Of a DNA stretch of 12,179 bases, positions 11,405-12,179 are shown piece after piece. Under the pieces are notes generated by a model. That model was given only the letters and a program-made list of their open reading frames with translations. It did not search any database and was not told where the DNA came from. The DNA comes from Alphaproteobacteria bacterium (GTDB lineage: Bacteria > Pseudomonadota > Alphaproteobacteria > UBA2136 > UBA6156): assembly GCA_027489415.1 (NCBI GenBank), contig JAIXZU010000053.1, positions 1 to 12,179 of the forward strand, in the 5' to 3' direction. Made by a program: the position numbers and the translations under genes. Every line of letters starts with the position of its first letter. Position 1 is the first letter of the stretch.

Positions 11405-12179
11405 ACCTCACCACCACCAACTCCTTCCACCGTGTGCTGTAGCGCGGGCTGCGCATCTCATGCTTCACCTGCCAGTCCTGCACGGTGCCGGTGCTGCCCA
11501 ACTTCACGATATACTTATCCTTGAACTTCCGTCCCAACCCGTCCAGCGCCGCCATCAGCTTCACACTTCGGGCGTCATCACCGGGCTGGAACAGGGTCGG
11601 CTGGTATTCCCTCTCCGGCACCAGCTCCATCAGGTAAATACCGGCTTTGGCGTAAGCAACTTTGTCCTTGAAAATCACCTCCAGCGCCCTGTGCGCCGCC
11701 TCTGTCAACACACGCACATCACTGGTGGGCGCGGGCAGGCCAATCGTGTGGCTCGCGCCGTAATAGGTCTCTTTCGGGTTGTGCACACCGCTGCGCGCAT
11801 ACACCAGCACCGCCTGTGCCAGCAGTTTCTCGTTGCGCATCTGGCCGCTGGCCCGCGCCACGTACATCGCCACCGCTTGCCGCAAGTCTTCCAGCTTATA
11901 AACACGCCGCCCGAAACTCCGCGTGGCCTGAATCACCTGCTTGTCCTTCGCCACCTCTTCCACGCTCATGCAGCTTACGCCGCGGAGCTCCCACACAATC
12001 CGCTCCATCATCACGTTGTAGCGCCGCCGCATCTCCAGCGGCTCGGCGTTACGCAGCGCCAGCGCATCCACAATTCCGGCTTTCTCAAGGCTGGCACTCA
12101 ACTTGCGTCCCACACCCCAAATCTCCCCAACAGGTAGGCCAGCCAGCGCCCCAATCTGCCCCCGCGCCGTATCAAGGGC
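11403..12179 (-). CDS. umuC: DNA polymerase V catalytic subunit UmuC, C-terminal part (partial)
   Basis: The frame is open to the right edge of the window, giving the last 258 residues of a Y-family translesion polymerase. It lines up with the C-terminal half of E. coli UmuC: PVGEIWGVGRKL at the helix-hairpin-helix (thumb) region, then RRYNVMMERIVWELRG, the little-finger domain with ATRSFGRRV, AMYVARASGQMRNEKL and PKETYYGASHTIGLPAPTSD, and a C-terminal DUF4113-like end (HEMRSPRYSTRWKELVVVR). The catalytic palm and fingers lie outside the window, so activity cannot be judged. UmuC usually works with a UmuD-type partner and is under SOS control; the promoter and any umuD would be to the right. 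It is convergent with the DJ-1/PfpI gene and shares its terminator. Confidence 0.92.
   Translation of the reverse strand, partial: ALDTARGQIGALAGLPVGEIWGVGRKLSASLEKAGIVDALALRNAEPLEMRRRYNVMMERIVWELRGVSCMSVEEVAKDKQVIQATRSFGRRVYKLEDLRQAVAMYVARASGQMRNEKLLAQAVLVYARSGVHNPKETYYGASHTIGLPAPTSDVRVLTEAAHRALEVIFKDKVAYAKAGIYLMELVPEREYQPTLFQPGDDARSVKLMAALDGLGRKFKDKYIVKLGSTGTVQDWQVKHEMRSPRYSTRWKELVVVR

Overview
The window comes from a proteobacterium, most likely an alphaproteobacterium. It carries a heme-copper cytochrome c oxidase gene set with Cox11-type CtaG, CtaB, CtaA (Cox15) and a mitochondrial-like Cox3, plus RlmJ, RlmI-type and UmuC proteins. No rRNA or tRNA is present, so the lineage is inference. 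The region is densely coding, and most + strand genes are rich in C at third codon positions. Nearly every transcription unit ends in a clear rho-independent hairpin.

Layout. An imperfect hairpin of about 82 nt (3-84) lies in front of rlmJ (114-965), a 23S rRNA adenine methyltransferase. A tightly packed block follows: ctaA (1046-2011, heme A synthase), ctaB (2018 or 2105 to 2968, heme O synthase), ctaG (2968-3567, CuB insertion) and a membrane-anchored alpha/beta hydrolase (3557-4417). A bidirectional terminator separates it from rlmI on the minus strand (4456-5673). Divergent from rlmI is coxA (5751-7379), oxidase subunit I with the YSHPAVY signature of A2-type heme-copper oxidases, followed by its own terminator. 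From 7491 to 8450 there are two small two-helix membrane proteins and one possible 39-aa protein, none recognised. A second oxidase unit follows: a 63-aa CoxF-like membrane protein (8541-8732), an overlapping 142-aa protein (8704-9132) with a Lys/Ala/Pro-rich tail and a subunit IV-like membrane helix, and coxC (9134-9931, subunit III). After a shared terminator come a secreted Ala/Pro-rich protein on the minus strand (9981-10583), a DJ-1/PfpI gene broken by an amber codon (10780-11358), and the C-terminal part of umuC on the minus strand (11403 to the window edge).

How the genes work together. CtaB converts heme B to heme O and CtaA converts heme O to heme A. CtaG supplies copper to the CuB site of CoxA. 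CoxC and the small subunits complete the membrane enzyme. Subunit II (coxB) is not in the window, so the complex is encoded at more than one place. The hydrolase is tied to the assembly genes by overlap only.

Unusual points are: two near-identical arrays of a TGATCAC heptamer flanking ctaA, the second running into the annotated ctaB start; the histone-H1-like tail on a putative oxidase subunit; a CoxF-like protein placed with coxC rather than between ctaB and ctaG; and the single in-frame TAG in an otherwise intact DJ-1/PfpI gene.
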